Shown: piece by piece, positions 6,861-17,968 of the stretch
Numbering within the stretch: the stretch's first letter is position 1
Layout: each line of letters opens with the position of its first letter
Assembly (NCBI RefSeq): GCF_030811555.1
Contig: NZ_JAUSQZ010000001.1
Location: forward strand, 2,170,001-2,234,000
Length of the DNA: 64,000 nucleotides
Direction: 5' to 3'
Source: Kineosporia succinea
GTDB lineage: Bacteria > Actinomycetota > Actinomycetes > Actinomycetales > Kineosporiaceae
Translations under genes and position numbers: made by a program
Notes under the pieces: generated by a model
Seen by the model: the letters and a program-made list of their open reading frames with translations, nothing else
Database searches by the model: none
What the model was told of the DNA's origin: nothing

Positions 6861-9680
6861 TCAGTCGACCCGTTTCAGCGTGCCCAGCGCCGTGTTGGTG
6901 CTGTGGTCCCGATCGGTCCAGGTGTAGCTCAGGGTGTCGGTGCCGGACTCCAGCAGGATCAGCTCACCGCGCCGGGCGCAGGTGTCCTGCGGGTCGTCCG
7001 CCTTCTTCACCGGGGCGTTGAGCTTGGCCGTGGTGGCGCCGGCCGAGATCACCGTCAGGTTCGAGACGCAGCCCATGTCGATCATCGTCATGGTGCCGGG
7101 CCGCTTCTCGCCGCCGGTCAGTTCCAGCCGCACGGTGAAGGTGGGGGTGCTGCCGTTCGGCTGCTGGACCTTGCCCTCCCAGGTGCCCTCGAGCGGGTAG
7201 GGCAACGTGCCGATGGGGGCGAGCTCGGCGTCGTCCTCGTCATCGCTGCCGGACTCCGACGAGCTGGACGACGCCGCGCCGCTCGGACGGGTGCTTCCGC
7301 CCGAGACGCAGGCCGAGTCGTCGCCCTGGTCGGCCCCGGCGTTGAGGCGACCGCCGCACTGGTCCGGGTCGACGGGGTTCTTCGAGCCGTTCGGGGTGGT
7401 GTCGCTGTCGTCCGAGCTGGTGGACGAGCGTCGGCCGCCGGTCGAGGAGTCGTCGAGGAGGGCGTTCCAGACCACGCCCGCGGCCACCAGCGCGACCACG
7501 GCGACCGCGGCCAGGAGCAGGGCGGAGCGCCCAGGGCCCCCGTTGCGGGCACCGTTCGAGCCTGCCGGACCGCCTGGGCTCCTCGAGCCGCTGAGGCCAC
7601 TCGGGCCTGAGCCCCAGCCCGAGGTCGCCTGCGGGCCGTGGGGGTTCCAGCCCTGGCCGCCCGGCTGCGGGGTGTGGGGTGCTTGCCCGTTCGAGGCCGA
7701 TGGAGGCTGCGGGGCCCAGGTGCCCCAGCCCTGGTGATTCTGAGGGGCTTGCGGACGCGTCGGCACCGGTGCGTTGTGCACCTGGCCCCCGCTGTGCGCC
7801 TGACTGTTGCGCATCTGGCCGCTGTGCCCCTGCCCGCCGTTCGGCCGACCACCGAGAGCCTGGCCGTTGCGGGGCTGGCCGTTGTGAAACGAGCCGTTGT
7901 GAAGCTGGCCGGCGGAGGGCTGGCTGCCGGAGACCTGACCGCCGGAGACCTGGCCGCCGGAGACCTGGCCGCCGGAGACCTGGCCGCCGGAGACCTGGCC
8001 GCCGGAGACCTGGCTGTGTCCCGGCCCGGCGGAAGGGTTCTGAGCCGGTTGCCAGGACGACTGCGACGGGTTCGGCCGAGCGCTCTGCGGCGGAGGATAG
8101 GCAGCGGGCCGGGGGTTCCAGCCCGATGACTGACCCGATCCCGGCTGCGACGCCGGGCCGGACCTCCCCGGCTGCCCCGGCTGCCCCGGCTGCCCCGGCT
8201 GCCCCGGCTGCCCCGGCTGCCCCGGCTGCCCCGGCTGCCCCGTCTGCCCCGGCTGCCCCGGCTGCCCCGCCTGCCCCGCCTGCCCGGGCTGCCCCGCCTG
8301 CCCGGGCCGCCCGGACTGCGACGAGTTCCCCCGCCCCGCAGGCTGACCCGACCCCGCTGACGACGAAGCGCTCGGCGTGTAGGTGCCCCAGACCGGCGCG
8401 TCCGCCGAGCCGGACCCCGGCACCGGCCCCGACGAACCCGGCGGCATCCCCGGGCTCACCGGCCCGGTCGTCCCGGTGCGGGCCGCACCGCGCACACCAC
8501 CCGAAACTCCCGAAGCCGCCCCCGAAGCCACCCCCGGAACCGACCCTCGAACGGACCCTCGAACCGACCCGGAACCCGTCCCTGAACCTGACCCGGAACC
8601 CGCTCCCGAACCCGCACCTGCCCCCGCGAACCCGGCCGACGCGTTTCCACCCGAGAACCCGGGGTGGGACGGGAGACCGGGGTGGGCCGACGCGTCCTCC
8701 AGCGACGACTCGACCCGGGTCTCACCGAGCGACGACCGGTGCACCATCGTGAGCCGCGCGTCCGGAGCCGAAACCGTGCGCCCGTCGGGATGATTCACGG
8801 TCGGGCCGGTCGACGACGCCTCGACCAGCTGGGTGGCCTCGGCCAGCACGACCGTGGAGTTCTCGGCGTTGGCCGGGTCGGCGGGCCGGCCCAGCAGCAT
8901 CGACAGCGACTGCTGCGCCGAGGGCCGGAAGGCCGGGTCCTTGCTGAAGCACCGGCGCAGCACCGACAGCAGCTCCGGCGGGACCCCGGTGAGATCCGGC
9001 TCCTCGTTGGCGATCTTGTTGATGGCGGCCATCATGTGCGGCGCCTCGAACGGCGCCCGGCCGGTGGCGGCGAAGACCATCACGGAACCCCAGGCGAACA
9101 TGTCCGTCGCCGGGCCGACACGCTCGGCGCGCAGCTGTTCCGGGGACATGTAGGCCGGGGTGCCGAAGAGCTTGCTGACCTTGGTGGTGTCTTGCGAAAG
9201 GTCGCGCGCGATGCCGAAGTCGATGACCCGCGGGCCCTCCGGCGACATCATCACGTTGGCCGGCTTCAGGTCACGGTGCACCACACCGGCCTGGTGGATC
9301 GCCGCGAGGGCGGTGGAGGTACCGATGGCCAGGCGCTGCAGACGAGTGCCGGTGAGAGGGCCGCGCTCGGCGATGTACTGCTGCAGCGACGGGCCCTCGA
9401 TGAACTCGCTGATGACGTACGGCGACGGGCCGTCCATCTCGTAGGCGAGGATCTGCGCGGTGCAGAAGGGCGCCACCCGGCGGGCGGCGACGACCTCCTT
9501 GGCGAACTGCTCGCGCGAGCGGTCGTCTTCGACGCGCAGCATCTTCACCGCGGCGAGCTCACCGTCAGGGGAAACACCCAGGTAGACCACGCCCTGGCCG
9601 CCGGCCCCGAGGCGGCCGGTGAGCCGGTACCCGGCCACCTGCTCGGGGTCTGCGGCAAGCAGGGGAGCGACGTCAGGCAC
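6861..9680 (-). CDS. Transmembrane Ser/Thr protein kinase with collagen-like linker
   Basis: A 939-residue kinase. The catalytic domain (about 15-265) contains GAGGQGVVYLG, AAVKML, HRDLKPANV, VIDFGIAR and SPEQ. A very long cytoplasmic linker follows, with a Gly-Ser block (about 345-400), collagen-like GQP/GQA triplets (about 453-505) and six VSGGQ-type pentapeptides (about 555-585). One membrane helix lies near 716-736. The extracellular C-terminus ends in a domain (about 845-939) with WEGKVQQPNG and two Cys (MGCVSN, DTCARRG). That domain is homologous to the end of the neighbouring kinase. It starts with GTG; a -10-like CAGACT lies 6 nt upstream. Confidence 0.9.
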   Translation of the reverse strand: MPDVAPLLAADPEQVAGYRLTGRLGAGGQGVVYLGVSPDGELAAVKMLRVEDDRSREQFAKEVVAARRVAPFCTAQILAYEMDGPSPYVISEFIEGPSLQQYIAERGPLTGTRLQRLAIGTSTALAAIHQAGVVHRDLKPANVMMSPEGPRVIDFGIARDLSQDTTKVSKLFGTPAYMSPEQLRAERVGPATDMFAWGSVMVFAATGRAPFEAPHMMAAINKIANEEPDLTGVPPELLSVLRRCFSKDPAFRPSAQQSLSMLLGRPADPANAENSTVVLAEATQLVEASSTGPTVNHPDGRTVSAPDARLTMVHRSSLGETRVESSLEDASAHPGLPSHPGFSGGNASAGFAGAGAGSGAGSGSGSGTGSGSVRGSVRGSVPGVASGAASGVSGGVRGAARTGTTGPVSPGMPPGSSGPVPGSGSADAPVWGTYTPSASSSAGSGQPAGRGNSSQSGRPGQAGQPGQAGQAGQPGQPGQTGQPGQPGQPGQPGQPGQPGQPGQPGRSGPASQPGSGQSSGWNPRPAAYPPPQSARPNPSQSSWQPAQNPSAGPGHSQVSGGQVSGGQVSGGQVSGGQVSGGQVSGSQPSAGQLHNGSFHNGQPRNGQALGGRPNGGQGHSGQMRNSQAHSGGQVHNAPVPTRPQAPQNHQGWGTWAPQPPSASNGQAPHTPQPGGQGWNPHGPQATSGWGSGPSGLSGSRSPGGPAGSNGARNGGPGRSALLLAAVAVVALVAAGVVWNALLDDSSTGGRRSSTSSDDSDTTPNGSKNPVDPDQCGGRLNAGADQGDDSACVSGGSTRPSGAASSSSSESGSDDEDDAELAPIGTLPYPLEGTWEGKVQQPNGSTPTFTVRLELTGGEKRPGTMTMIDMGCVSNLTVISAGATTAKLNAPVKKADDPQDTCARRGELILLESGTDTLSYTWTDRDHSTNTALGTLKRVD
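7926..8014 (-). repeat. 15-bp coding repeat (VSGGQ pentapeptides)
   Basis: About six tandem, nearly identical 15-bp units based on GCCGGAGACCTGGCC (plus strand) encode repeated Val-Ser-Gly-Gly-Gln in the kinase linker. The units keep the reading frame, so this is protein repeat expansion and not a regulatory array. Confidence 0.9.
8169..8325 (-). repeat. 9-bp coding repeat (collagen-like Gly-Gln-Pro)
   Basis: About seventeen units of a 9-bp motif (CTGCCCCGG on the plus strand, with a few Ala/Thr variants) encode Gly-X-Y triplets of the form GQP, GQA and GQT in the kinase linker. All changes are in frame. The tract is prone to slippage, so length may vary between strains. Confidence 0.9.
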
Positions 9681-9775
9681 CGTTGCAGTCTGCCACCCGA
9701 AGCGCGCGATTCAGTAGCACTCAGGGTGAACAGGCATGCTTGGGCCGGTTGATATCACTCTGCGCTGAACGAATG

Positions 9776-12220
<2,445 letters not shown>

Positions 12221-12268
12221 GGCGGCCATAGTGCCAGTCCGCACTGACCAACCCCCAGAAATCGCCAC

Positions 12269-12290
12269 ATTGTGATCCGTGAATCACGAT
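12269..12290. promoter_or_regulatory. Inverted repeat upstream of kinase gene
   Basis: ATTGTGAT, 6-nt gap, ATCACGAT: arms match at 7 of 8 positions. It lies 49 bp upstream of the kinase start in the divergent region shared with the PAP2 gene. A transcription factor site is possible. It does not have CRP spacing. Confidence 0.35.
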
Positions 12291-12427
12291 GGGTCAGTAC
12301 GGGACCTGACCGAGCCGGGTCAGGGAGAACCCTGATGCTCACGCGCGATTACCCGTGGTTGACTCGTGACGGAGGCCGGGGCGGGTGGGGACCCGTGGAT
12401 GCCGGTCCGGGCCGAGGGGGCAGTTGC

Positions 12428-13201
12428 ATGATGCGCGGAGTGCGGGAACTCGTTCTGCTGGGCGCACTCTGGGGCGTCTACTCGCTGTCCCGGCTGATCG
12501 CGTCGGCCGAGCCCCAACCCGCTCTCGCCCGGGCCCGGGCCCTGCTGTCGTTCGAGCAGAACACCGGCCTCGACCTGGAGCGGGGCCTCAACCGGTTCGT
12601 CGTGCAGCACGAATGGCTCGGTGTGGCGGCGAGTTTCTACTACGCGGCCGCGCACTACCTGGTCACGGCGGCGGTGCTGGTGGCGCTCTGGGCCGCCGGG
12701 CGCCCGGCCTACCGGAGGGCCCGCAACGCTCTGGTGCTGGCGACGGTGATCGCCCTGTCCGTCTACCTGACGCTGCCCACGGCTCCGCCGCGCTTCCTGC
12801 CCGGCTACACCGACGTCCTCGCCTCGAGCGCCCGTCTGGGCTGGTGGAGCCACGGCGACTCACTGCCCGGGGGCCTGGGCCGGATGACCAACGAGCTCGC
12901 CGCCATGCCCTCGATGCACGCCGGCTGGGCGTTGTGGGTGGCACTGGCGCTGCACCTGGTCACCACCAACCGCCTGCTGCGCGGGCTGGGCTGGCTGCAC
13001 GCGGTGCTGACCGCCGCGGTCGTGGTCGGCACGGCGAACCACTGGTTGGCGGACGTGGCGGCCGGGTGGCTCGTGGTCGCGGCGGCCTGGGTGGTGGTCG
13101 GGTACGTGGTCAGAACGGTCGGCGCCCGGAGCGCGGCCGGCAGCCCGGCCCCGGGCGACGGTCCCGTCAGTCGAGCTGAGGCTGGTAACCGGCGGCCCTG
13201 A
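12428..13201 (+). CDS. PAP2-superfamily membrane protein
   Basis: A 257-residue polytopic membrane protein with about six hydrophobic segments. It carries the PAP2 catalytic motifs SMHAGW (C2 His) and NHWLADVAAGW (C3 His and Asp), as in phosphatidic-acid phosphatase and inositol-phosphotransferase-like (AUR1/Ipt) enzymes. The substrate is probably a lipid phosphate in the envelope. ATG 12428 follows a GAGGGGG ribosome site; reading further upstream adds a poorly coding N-terminus. Its 3' end overlaps the 3' end of the convergent threonine dehydratase gene by 35 bp. Confidence 0.82.
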   Translation: MMRGVRELVLLGALWGVYSLSRLIASAEPQPALARARALLSFEQNTGLDLERGLNRFVVQHEWLGVAASFYYAAAHYLVTAAVLVALWAAGRPAYRRARNALVLATVIALSVYLTLPTAPPRFLPGYTDVLASSARLGWWSHGDSLPGGLGRMTNELAAMPSMHAGWALWVALALHLVTTNRLLRGLGWLHAVLTAAVVVGTANHWLADVAAGWLVVAAAWVVVGYVVRTVGARSAAGSPAPGDGPVSRAEAGNRRP

Positions 13202-14381
13202 GGTCGTTCACGACCTGCTCGCAGTGCGCCGGGCCCCGGGTCTCGAGCCAGAGCGCGACCTCCACCTCGTTCACCGGGGTGTGCGGGCCGGTGCGCACGT
13301 GCTCGACCTCCATCACGTTGGCGTCGGTGTCGGCCAGGCACATGAGCAGCGCGGCGAGCGAGCCCGGGCTGTCGGGCACCCGCACCTGCAGCCGCAGGTA
13401 GCGCCCGGCCGAGGCCAGGCCGTGCCGGATCAGCCGCATGAGCAGCAGCGGGTCGACGTTGCCGCCGGAAAGCACGGCCAGCGCCGGGGTCTCGATCTCG
13501 AGCCCACCGCCGAGCAGGGCCGCGACGGCGACCGCCCCGGCCGGCTCGATCAGCAGCTTCTGCCGTTCGAGCATCAGGATCAGGGCCCGCGAGATGGTCT
13601 CCTCGTCGACCGTGACCACCTGGTCGACCAGGTTCTCGACGATCGCGAAGGGCACGTCCCCGGGCCGGCCGACCGCGATGCCGTCGGCCATCGTGCTCAT
13701 CGAGGGCAGCGACTCGGGCCGGCCCGCGGCCAGCGAGGGAGGGTAGGCGGCGGCGGTCTGGGCCTGCACGCCGATCACCCGGATGTCGGGACGGCGTGCC
13801 TTGAGCACCGTCGCCACCCCGGCCAGCAGCCCTCCGCCCCCGGTGCTGACCAGAACCGTCTTCACCTCGGGGCACTGCTCGAGGAACTCCAGCGCGATCG
13901 TGCCCTGCCCGGCCACCACGTCGGGATGGTCGAACGGGTGGATCATCACCGAGCCACTGGTCTCGGCGTGCTCGAGCGCACTGGCGAGACACTGGTCCAC
14001 CGTGCTGCCCGTGAGCACCACCTCGGCGCCGTAACCGCGGGTGGCGTCGAGCTTGGGCAGCGGCGCCCCGACCGGCATGTAGACCCGGGCCTCGATGCCG
14101 AGCAGCCGGGCGGCCAGGGCCACCCCCTGCGCGTGGTTGCCGGCGCTGGCCGCGACCACCCCGCGGGCCTTCTCCTCGTCGGAGAGCCGGGCCATTCGCG
14201 TGTAGGCGCCGCGGATCTTGAACGACCCGGCGCGCTGCTGGTTCTCGCACTTCAGGTACACCGGGCCACCGAGCAGGTCGGACAGCGCGCGGCTGCGCAC
14301 CACCGGCGTGCGCCGGATCACCGGCTCGAGCAGCTGGGCGGCGGCCTCGACATCGGCCTCGGTCACGGGCAGTGCGGACAT
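13167..14381 (-). CDS. ilvA: Threonine dehydratase with C-terminal ACT domain
   Basis: A 404-residue PLP enzyme that deaminates threonine to 2-oxobutanoate, the first step of isoleucine synthesis. The PLP Lys55 lies in GSFKIRGA, with SAGNHAQGVA and the glycine loop STGGGGLLAG. The last 80 residues form a single ACT domain (LRLQVRVPDSPGSLAALL), giving the short TdcB-like architecture seen in actinobacteria rather than the two-ACT 510-residue form. It may be biosynthetic or catabolic; context does not decide. It overlaps the convergent PAP2 gene. Confidence 0.92.
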   Translation of the reverse strand: MSALPVTEADVEAAAQLLEPVIRRTPVVRSRALSDLLGGPVYLKCENQQRAGSFKIRGAYTRMARLSDEEKARGVVAASAGNHAQGVALAARLLGIEARVYMPVGAPLPKLDATRGYGAEVVLTGSTVDQCLASALEHAETSGSVMIHPFDHPDVVAGQGTIALEFLEQCPEVKTVLVSTGGGGLLAGVATVLKARRPDIRVIGVQAQTAAAYPPSLAAGRPESLPSMSTMADGIAVGRPGDVPFAIVENLVDQVVTVDEETISRALILMLERQKLLIEPAGAVAVAALLGGGLEIETPALAVLSGGNVDPLLLMRLIRHGLASAGRYLRLQVRVPDSPGSLAALLMCLADTDANVMEVEHVRTGPHTPVNEVEVALWLETRGPAHCEQVVNDLRAAGYQPQLD

Positions 14382-14523
14382 GACCCGAATCTTTCCACGC
14401 CGTTGAAACGACCCGCACGAGGTGGGCTTAGCCCTACCCTCACCGGCTCCCCAGACCCCTCGAGCGGTCCGCGCGTCCCTCGCAGGATCGAAGGGTCAAC
14501 CGACGACGCGAGGGGGATCCACC

Positions 14524-15291
14524 ATGGAACACGCACTGGATGTCAGCGGCCTGAGCATGACCTACGGCAGTGGGCCGGGGGCGGTCGAGGCGCTCAGCGA
14601 GGTCGGCCTGCGCCTGGCCCGGGGCAGTTTCACCGCACTGATGGGCCCGTCCGGCTCGGGCAAGAGCACCTTCCTGAACTGCGTCGCCGGGCTGGAGCGA
14701 CCGCGGGCGGGAACGATCACGATCGGCGGACGCCCACTGCCCACCGACGAGGCGGAGGCCACGGTGTTCCGGCGGGAGCGGATCGGCATCGTCTTCCAGG
14801 GCCTCAACCTGCTGCCCTACCTGACGGCCGGGCAGAACGTGGAGCTGCCGCTGCGCCTGGCCGGGGGCCGGGTGCCGCGCGACCTGGCCCGGGACCTGCT
14901 CGAGGAGGTCGGGCTCGGCGACCGCCTGCACTCGCTGCCGAGCGAGCTGTCCGGCGGTCAGCGGCAGCGCGTGGCGATCGCCCGGGGCCTGGTCACCCGG
15001 CCCGACGTGCTGTTCGCCGACGAGCCGACCGGCGCGCTCGACAGCCGTAGCGCCCGCAACGTGCTGGGAATCCTGCGGGGCTCGGCCGACCGGCTGGGTC
15101 AGACGATCGTGATGGTCACCCATGACCCGGTCGCCGCCGCCTATGCCGACCAGGTGGTGTTCCTGGCCGACGGCCGGATCGCCGGGCAGATGAGCAACCC
15201 GACCCCCGAGGCGGTGGCGGCCCAGATGACGCACCTCGACCAGCTCGTCCCCGCGTCCGCCGTCCCGACCACCACGAAGGCCGGTGCCTGA
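14524..15291 (+). CDS. ABC transporter ATP-binding protein (MacB/LolD type)
   Basis: A 255-residue ATPase. Walker A GPSGSGKST, Q-loop FQGLNLLPYLT, signature LSGGQRQRVAIARG, Walker B VLFADEPTGALD and H-loop VTHDP are intact. This class (LolCDE/MacB/BceA) pairs with FtsX-like permeases. A strong GAGGGGG ribosome site precedes ATG 14524. The stop overlaps the permease start (TGATG), so the two are coupled. It is the first gene of an apparent four-gene operon: ATPase, permease, sensor kinase, response regulator. Confidence 0.93.
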   Translation: MEHALDVSGLSMTYGSGPGAVEALSEVGLRLARGSFTALMGPSGSGKSTFLNCVAGLERPRAGTITIGGRPLPTDEAEATVFRRERIGIVFQGLNLLPYLTAGQNVELPLRLAGGRVPRDLARDLLEEVGLGDRLHSLPSELSGGQRQRVAIARGLVTRPDVLFADEPTGALDSRSARNVLGILRGSADRLGQTIVMVTHDPVAAAYADQVVFLADGRIAGQMSNPTPEAVAAQMTHLDQLVPASAVPTTTKAGA

Positions 15292-16607
15292 TGCGGACTC
15301 TCGCCGTCGCGTCCCTCCGCACCCGGATCCCGGCCTTCACCGCCCACTTCCTCTCGGTCTTCTGCGGCGCCGTGCTGATCGGCGCGTTCGCCACCCTGGT
15401 GAGCGCCGCCGGCGGCGACATCCCGGACGCCGACTCCCAGCGGCTGATCACGATGGGTGCCGTGATGGGCGGGTGGGGCACCCTGATCGTGCTGTTCAGT
15501 GTGGCGTCCACGCTCACCTTGGTCATCGGCCAGAGGACGCACGAGAGCGCGCTTCTGCGGTCGGTCGGCGCCACCGGGCAGCAGATCCGGCGGCTGGTGC
15601 TGATCGAGGCCTCGCTGGTCACGGTCACCGCCGTGCTGCTGGCCCTCGTCCCGGCCGGACTGGTCGGCGACCGCATCCTGGCGCTGATGCGTGACGTCGG
15701 CATGCTCTCCGCCGGCGTCACCGGGCACGGGCAGCTTCCCGCGCTGCTGGCCGGGTCGGCCGTGATCGTGGTGGTCGGCTACCTGGCCGGGCGTCTGGCC
15801 ACCCGCCGTTCGCCGGGAACGAGCCCTCGCAGGGTCGGCCGTCTGCGCGTCGCGGCCGGAATCCTGCTGGTGCTGGCCGGGATCCAGGCGTCGGTGGTCA
15901 CGGTGACGGTGATGGCCGACGACCCCGACCCGCTGGCCCCGATGAGCACGGCCGGACCGGGCGGGGTGCTCGCCTGCCTCGGCCTGGCGGTGCTCTCACC
16001 GGTGCTGCTGCGGCTGGCCACGGCCGGTTTCGGCTGGGTGCTGCGGCCTTTCGGGGTGGCCGGTCACCTGGCCCGGCACGACCTGCGGGCCCGGGCGCAC
16101 GTGCTCGGTGCGGCTCTGGCCCCGATCACCGTGTTCGCCGGGATCAGCACCGGCACGGTCTATCTGGTGGCGATCGAGAACCGGGCGAGCGCCGGGCTGG
16201 TGGCCACCCGGGAGGCCGAGGACGTCGAGCTGCTCAACTACGTGGTGGTCGGGATGATCGCGCTGTTCGCCGCGATCATGGTGGTGAACACGCTGGCCGC
16301 GGCGATCGCCGACCGGCGGCGCGAGTTCGGCCAGCAGCGGCTGGCCGGGGCCACCCGGCGGCAGATCCGGCAGACCATGACGCTGGAGGCCCTGTTCCTG
16401 GCGGTGACCGGCATCGTGATCGGCACCGCGGGGGCGCTGGCGACGGTCCCGGCCTTCAGCTGGGCCCGGCTCGACCGGGTGTGGCCCGGCGTGGGCCCCG
16501 GGTATTTCCTGGCGGTCGCCGCTCTGGCTCTGCTGGTGACGCTGGGAGCGACCTCGGTGCTCACCCGGCGGGCGCTGCGTGGTTCGGCCCTGGAAGCCGT
16601 GGCGTGA
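15291..16607 (+). CDS. FtsX-like ABC transporter permease
   Basis: A 438-residue membrane protein: an N-terminal helix, then three-helix FtsX bundles (about 60-175 and 300-435) with the conserved coupling segments HESALLRSVGATGQQIRRL and FGQQRLAGATRRQIRQT. With the preceding ATPase it probably exports or extracts a lipid, peptide or antibiotic across the membrane. Its stop overlaps the GTG start of the sensor kinase by 4 bp, which suggests that the kinase senses the same compound (as in BceAB-type modules, though those normally use a different kinase class). Confidence 0.9.
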   Translation: MRTLAVASLRTRIPAFTAHFLSVFCGAVLIGAFATLVSAAGGDIPDADSQRLITMGAVMGGWGTLIVLFSVASTLTLVIGQRTHESALLRSVGATGQQIRRLVLIEASLVTVTAVLLALVPAGLVGDRILALMRDVGMLSAGVTGHGQLPALLAGSAVIVVVGYLAGRLATRRSPGTSPRRVGRLRVAAGILLVLAGIQASVVTVTVMADDPDPLAPMSTAGPGGVLACLGLAVLSPVLLRLATAGFGWVLRPFGVAGHLARHDLRARAHVLGAALAPITVFAGISTGTVYLVAIENRASAGLVATREAEDVELLNYVVVGMIALFAAIMVVNTLAAAIADRRREFGQQRLAGATRRQIRQTMTLEALFLAVTGIVIGTAGALATVPAFSWARLDRVWPGVGPGYFLAVAALALLVTLGATSVLTRRALRGSALEAVA

Positions 16608-17968
16608 GCGACGTGAGCAGGATCGGGACGGTCCCGGTGCGTCCTCCATGCTCTGGACGCCGGGACGTGACCGAGGTGAGCGGGACCGGGACGGTGCCAC
16701 CCCGTCCACCCTCGGGACTGACAGACTGGGTGATTATGTGGGGCGACCGCGGCCTGCGCCGGATACCGCTGCTGCGGTTCGACGAGGCCGGGCTGATCGA
16801 CCGAGCCCGGGTCTGGCTGCTCGAGCTCATGCACGTGCTGCTCTGGGCGCCCGGTCTGTGCTTCCTGATCCTGCTCCTCGTCGGCTGGCCCACCGCGACC
16901 GTGGGCGTGGGGTTCCTGCTGCTGTGGGCGGCCGTGCCGGTGACCGGCCAGCTCGGCCGCCTGCACCGCCATCTGGCCGGGAGCGCGCTGAAGCAGCCGG
17001 TCGAGATCCGTGACTACAAGCGCTCGGACGTCACGGGTCTGGCCGCGGTGTGGGCGCATCCGTTCCTCTGGCTGCAAGACCCGCGGCGCTGGCTCGACCT
17101 GGCCTTCATCGCGTTCGCGACCACCGGCGGGTTCGTGATGTCGGTGGTCGCGGTGGCCCTTCCGGGTCTCGCGATCACCCATCTCGTGCTCACACTGGTG
17201 TTCCACAGCGGGTGGTGGCTGCTGCCGATCCCGCTCGACCTGGTGCTCTTCTGGATCCTCGCGCCGTTGCTGTCGAAGGTGCGGGCGATCACCACGCTGG
17301 CCATGTACGGCAGTTCGCTCACCGCCCAGCTGGAGCGCCGGGTGGCGGCGGTGTCGGAGTCGAGGGCCGAGAGCATCGATCACTCGGCCGCCGAGATCCG
17401 CCGGATCGAGCGCGACCTGCACGACGGGGCACAGGCCCGGATCGTGTCGCTGGGCATGAACATCGGCCTGGCGGAACAGCTTCTGCGGCGCGATCCGGAG
17501 GCCGCGGCCGCGTTGCTGGCCGAGGCCCGGCAGGCCACCACCGACGCGCTCGAGGACATTCGCGGGGTGGTGCGCAGCATCCATCCGCCGGTGCTGGCCG
17601 ACCGGGGGCTGGCAGGGGCGGTCGAGGCGCTGGCGGTGCAGATCTCGCTGCCGGTCACCACGTCCTCGGCGCTGGGTGGGCGGATCCCGGCGCCGATCGA
17701 GACCGCGGTGTACTTCGCCGTGGCCGAGGCCCTGGCGAACGTGGTGAAACATTCGTCGGCGTCGCGCGCCTGGGTGGTGCTGCAGCTCTCCGGCGGGTTG
17801 TTGCGAGCCGAGATCGGGGACGACGGGACCGGCGGAGCGTCGCTGGGTTCCGGTTCCGGTCTGGCGGGGGTGGCGCGCCGGCTGCGCGCGTTCGACGGCA
17901 CACTGATCATCGACAGCCCCGTCGGAGGGCCGACCCGGATCGTCGTGGAGGTGCCGTGCGCGTCGTGA
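16604..17968 (+). CDS. NarL-class sensor histidine kinase
   Basis: 454 residues from GTG 16604 (GTGA overlap with the permease stop), or about 410 from ATG 16736. Several hydrophobic segments (about 70-260) form the sensor region, then a HisKA_3 dimerisation domain with the phospho-His in IERDLHDGAQARIVS (His273), and a HATPase_c domain (VAEALANVVKHSSASRA, GDDGTGGAS). The extra N-terminus contains a repeated peptide (IGTVPVRPP / TGTVPPRPP) encoded by two 20-bp repeats 63 bp apart. The frame and overlap favour the long form, but this is unproven. It pairs with the overlapping response regulator. Confidence 0.88.
   Translation: MSDVSRIGTVPVRPPCSGRRDVTEVSGTGTVPPRPPSGLTDWVIMWGDRGLRRIPLLRFDEAGLIDRARVWLLELMHVLLWAPGLCFLILLLVGWPTATVGVGFLLLWAAVPVTGQLGRLHRHLAGSALKQPVEIRDYKRSDVTGLAAVWAHPFLWLQDPRRWLDLAFIAFATTGGFVMSVVAVALPGLAITHLVLTLVFHSGWWLLPIPLDLVLFWILAPLLSKVRAITTLAMYGSSLTAQLERRVAAVSESRAESIDHSAAEIRRIERDLHDGAQARIVSLGMNIGLAEQLLRRDPEAAAALLAEARQATTDALEDIRGVVRSIHPPVLADRGLAGAVEALAVQISLPVTTSSALGGRIPAPIETAVYFAVAEALANVVKHSSASRAWVVLQLSGGLLRAEIGDDGTGGASLGSGSGLAGVARRLRAFDGTLIIDSPVGGPTRIVVEVPCAS

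Noticed and set aside
7926-8325. Regular repeats resembling a CRISPR array.
   Set aside because: Units are contiguous without spacers, in frame and code Gly-Gln-Pro or Val-Ser-Gly-Gly-Gln. The same applies to the VPG repeats at 62212-62415.
12269-12290. CRP/GlxR-type site (TGTGA...TCAC).
   Set aside because: The half-sites are separated by 8 nt, not 6. I kept it only as an unassigned inverted repeat.
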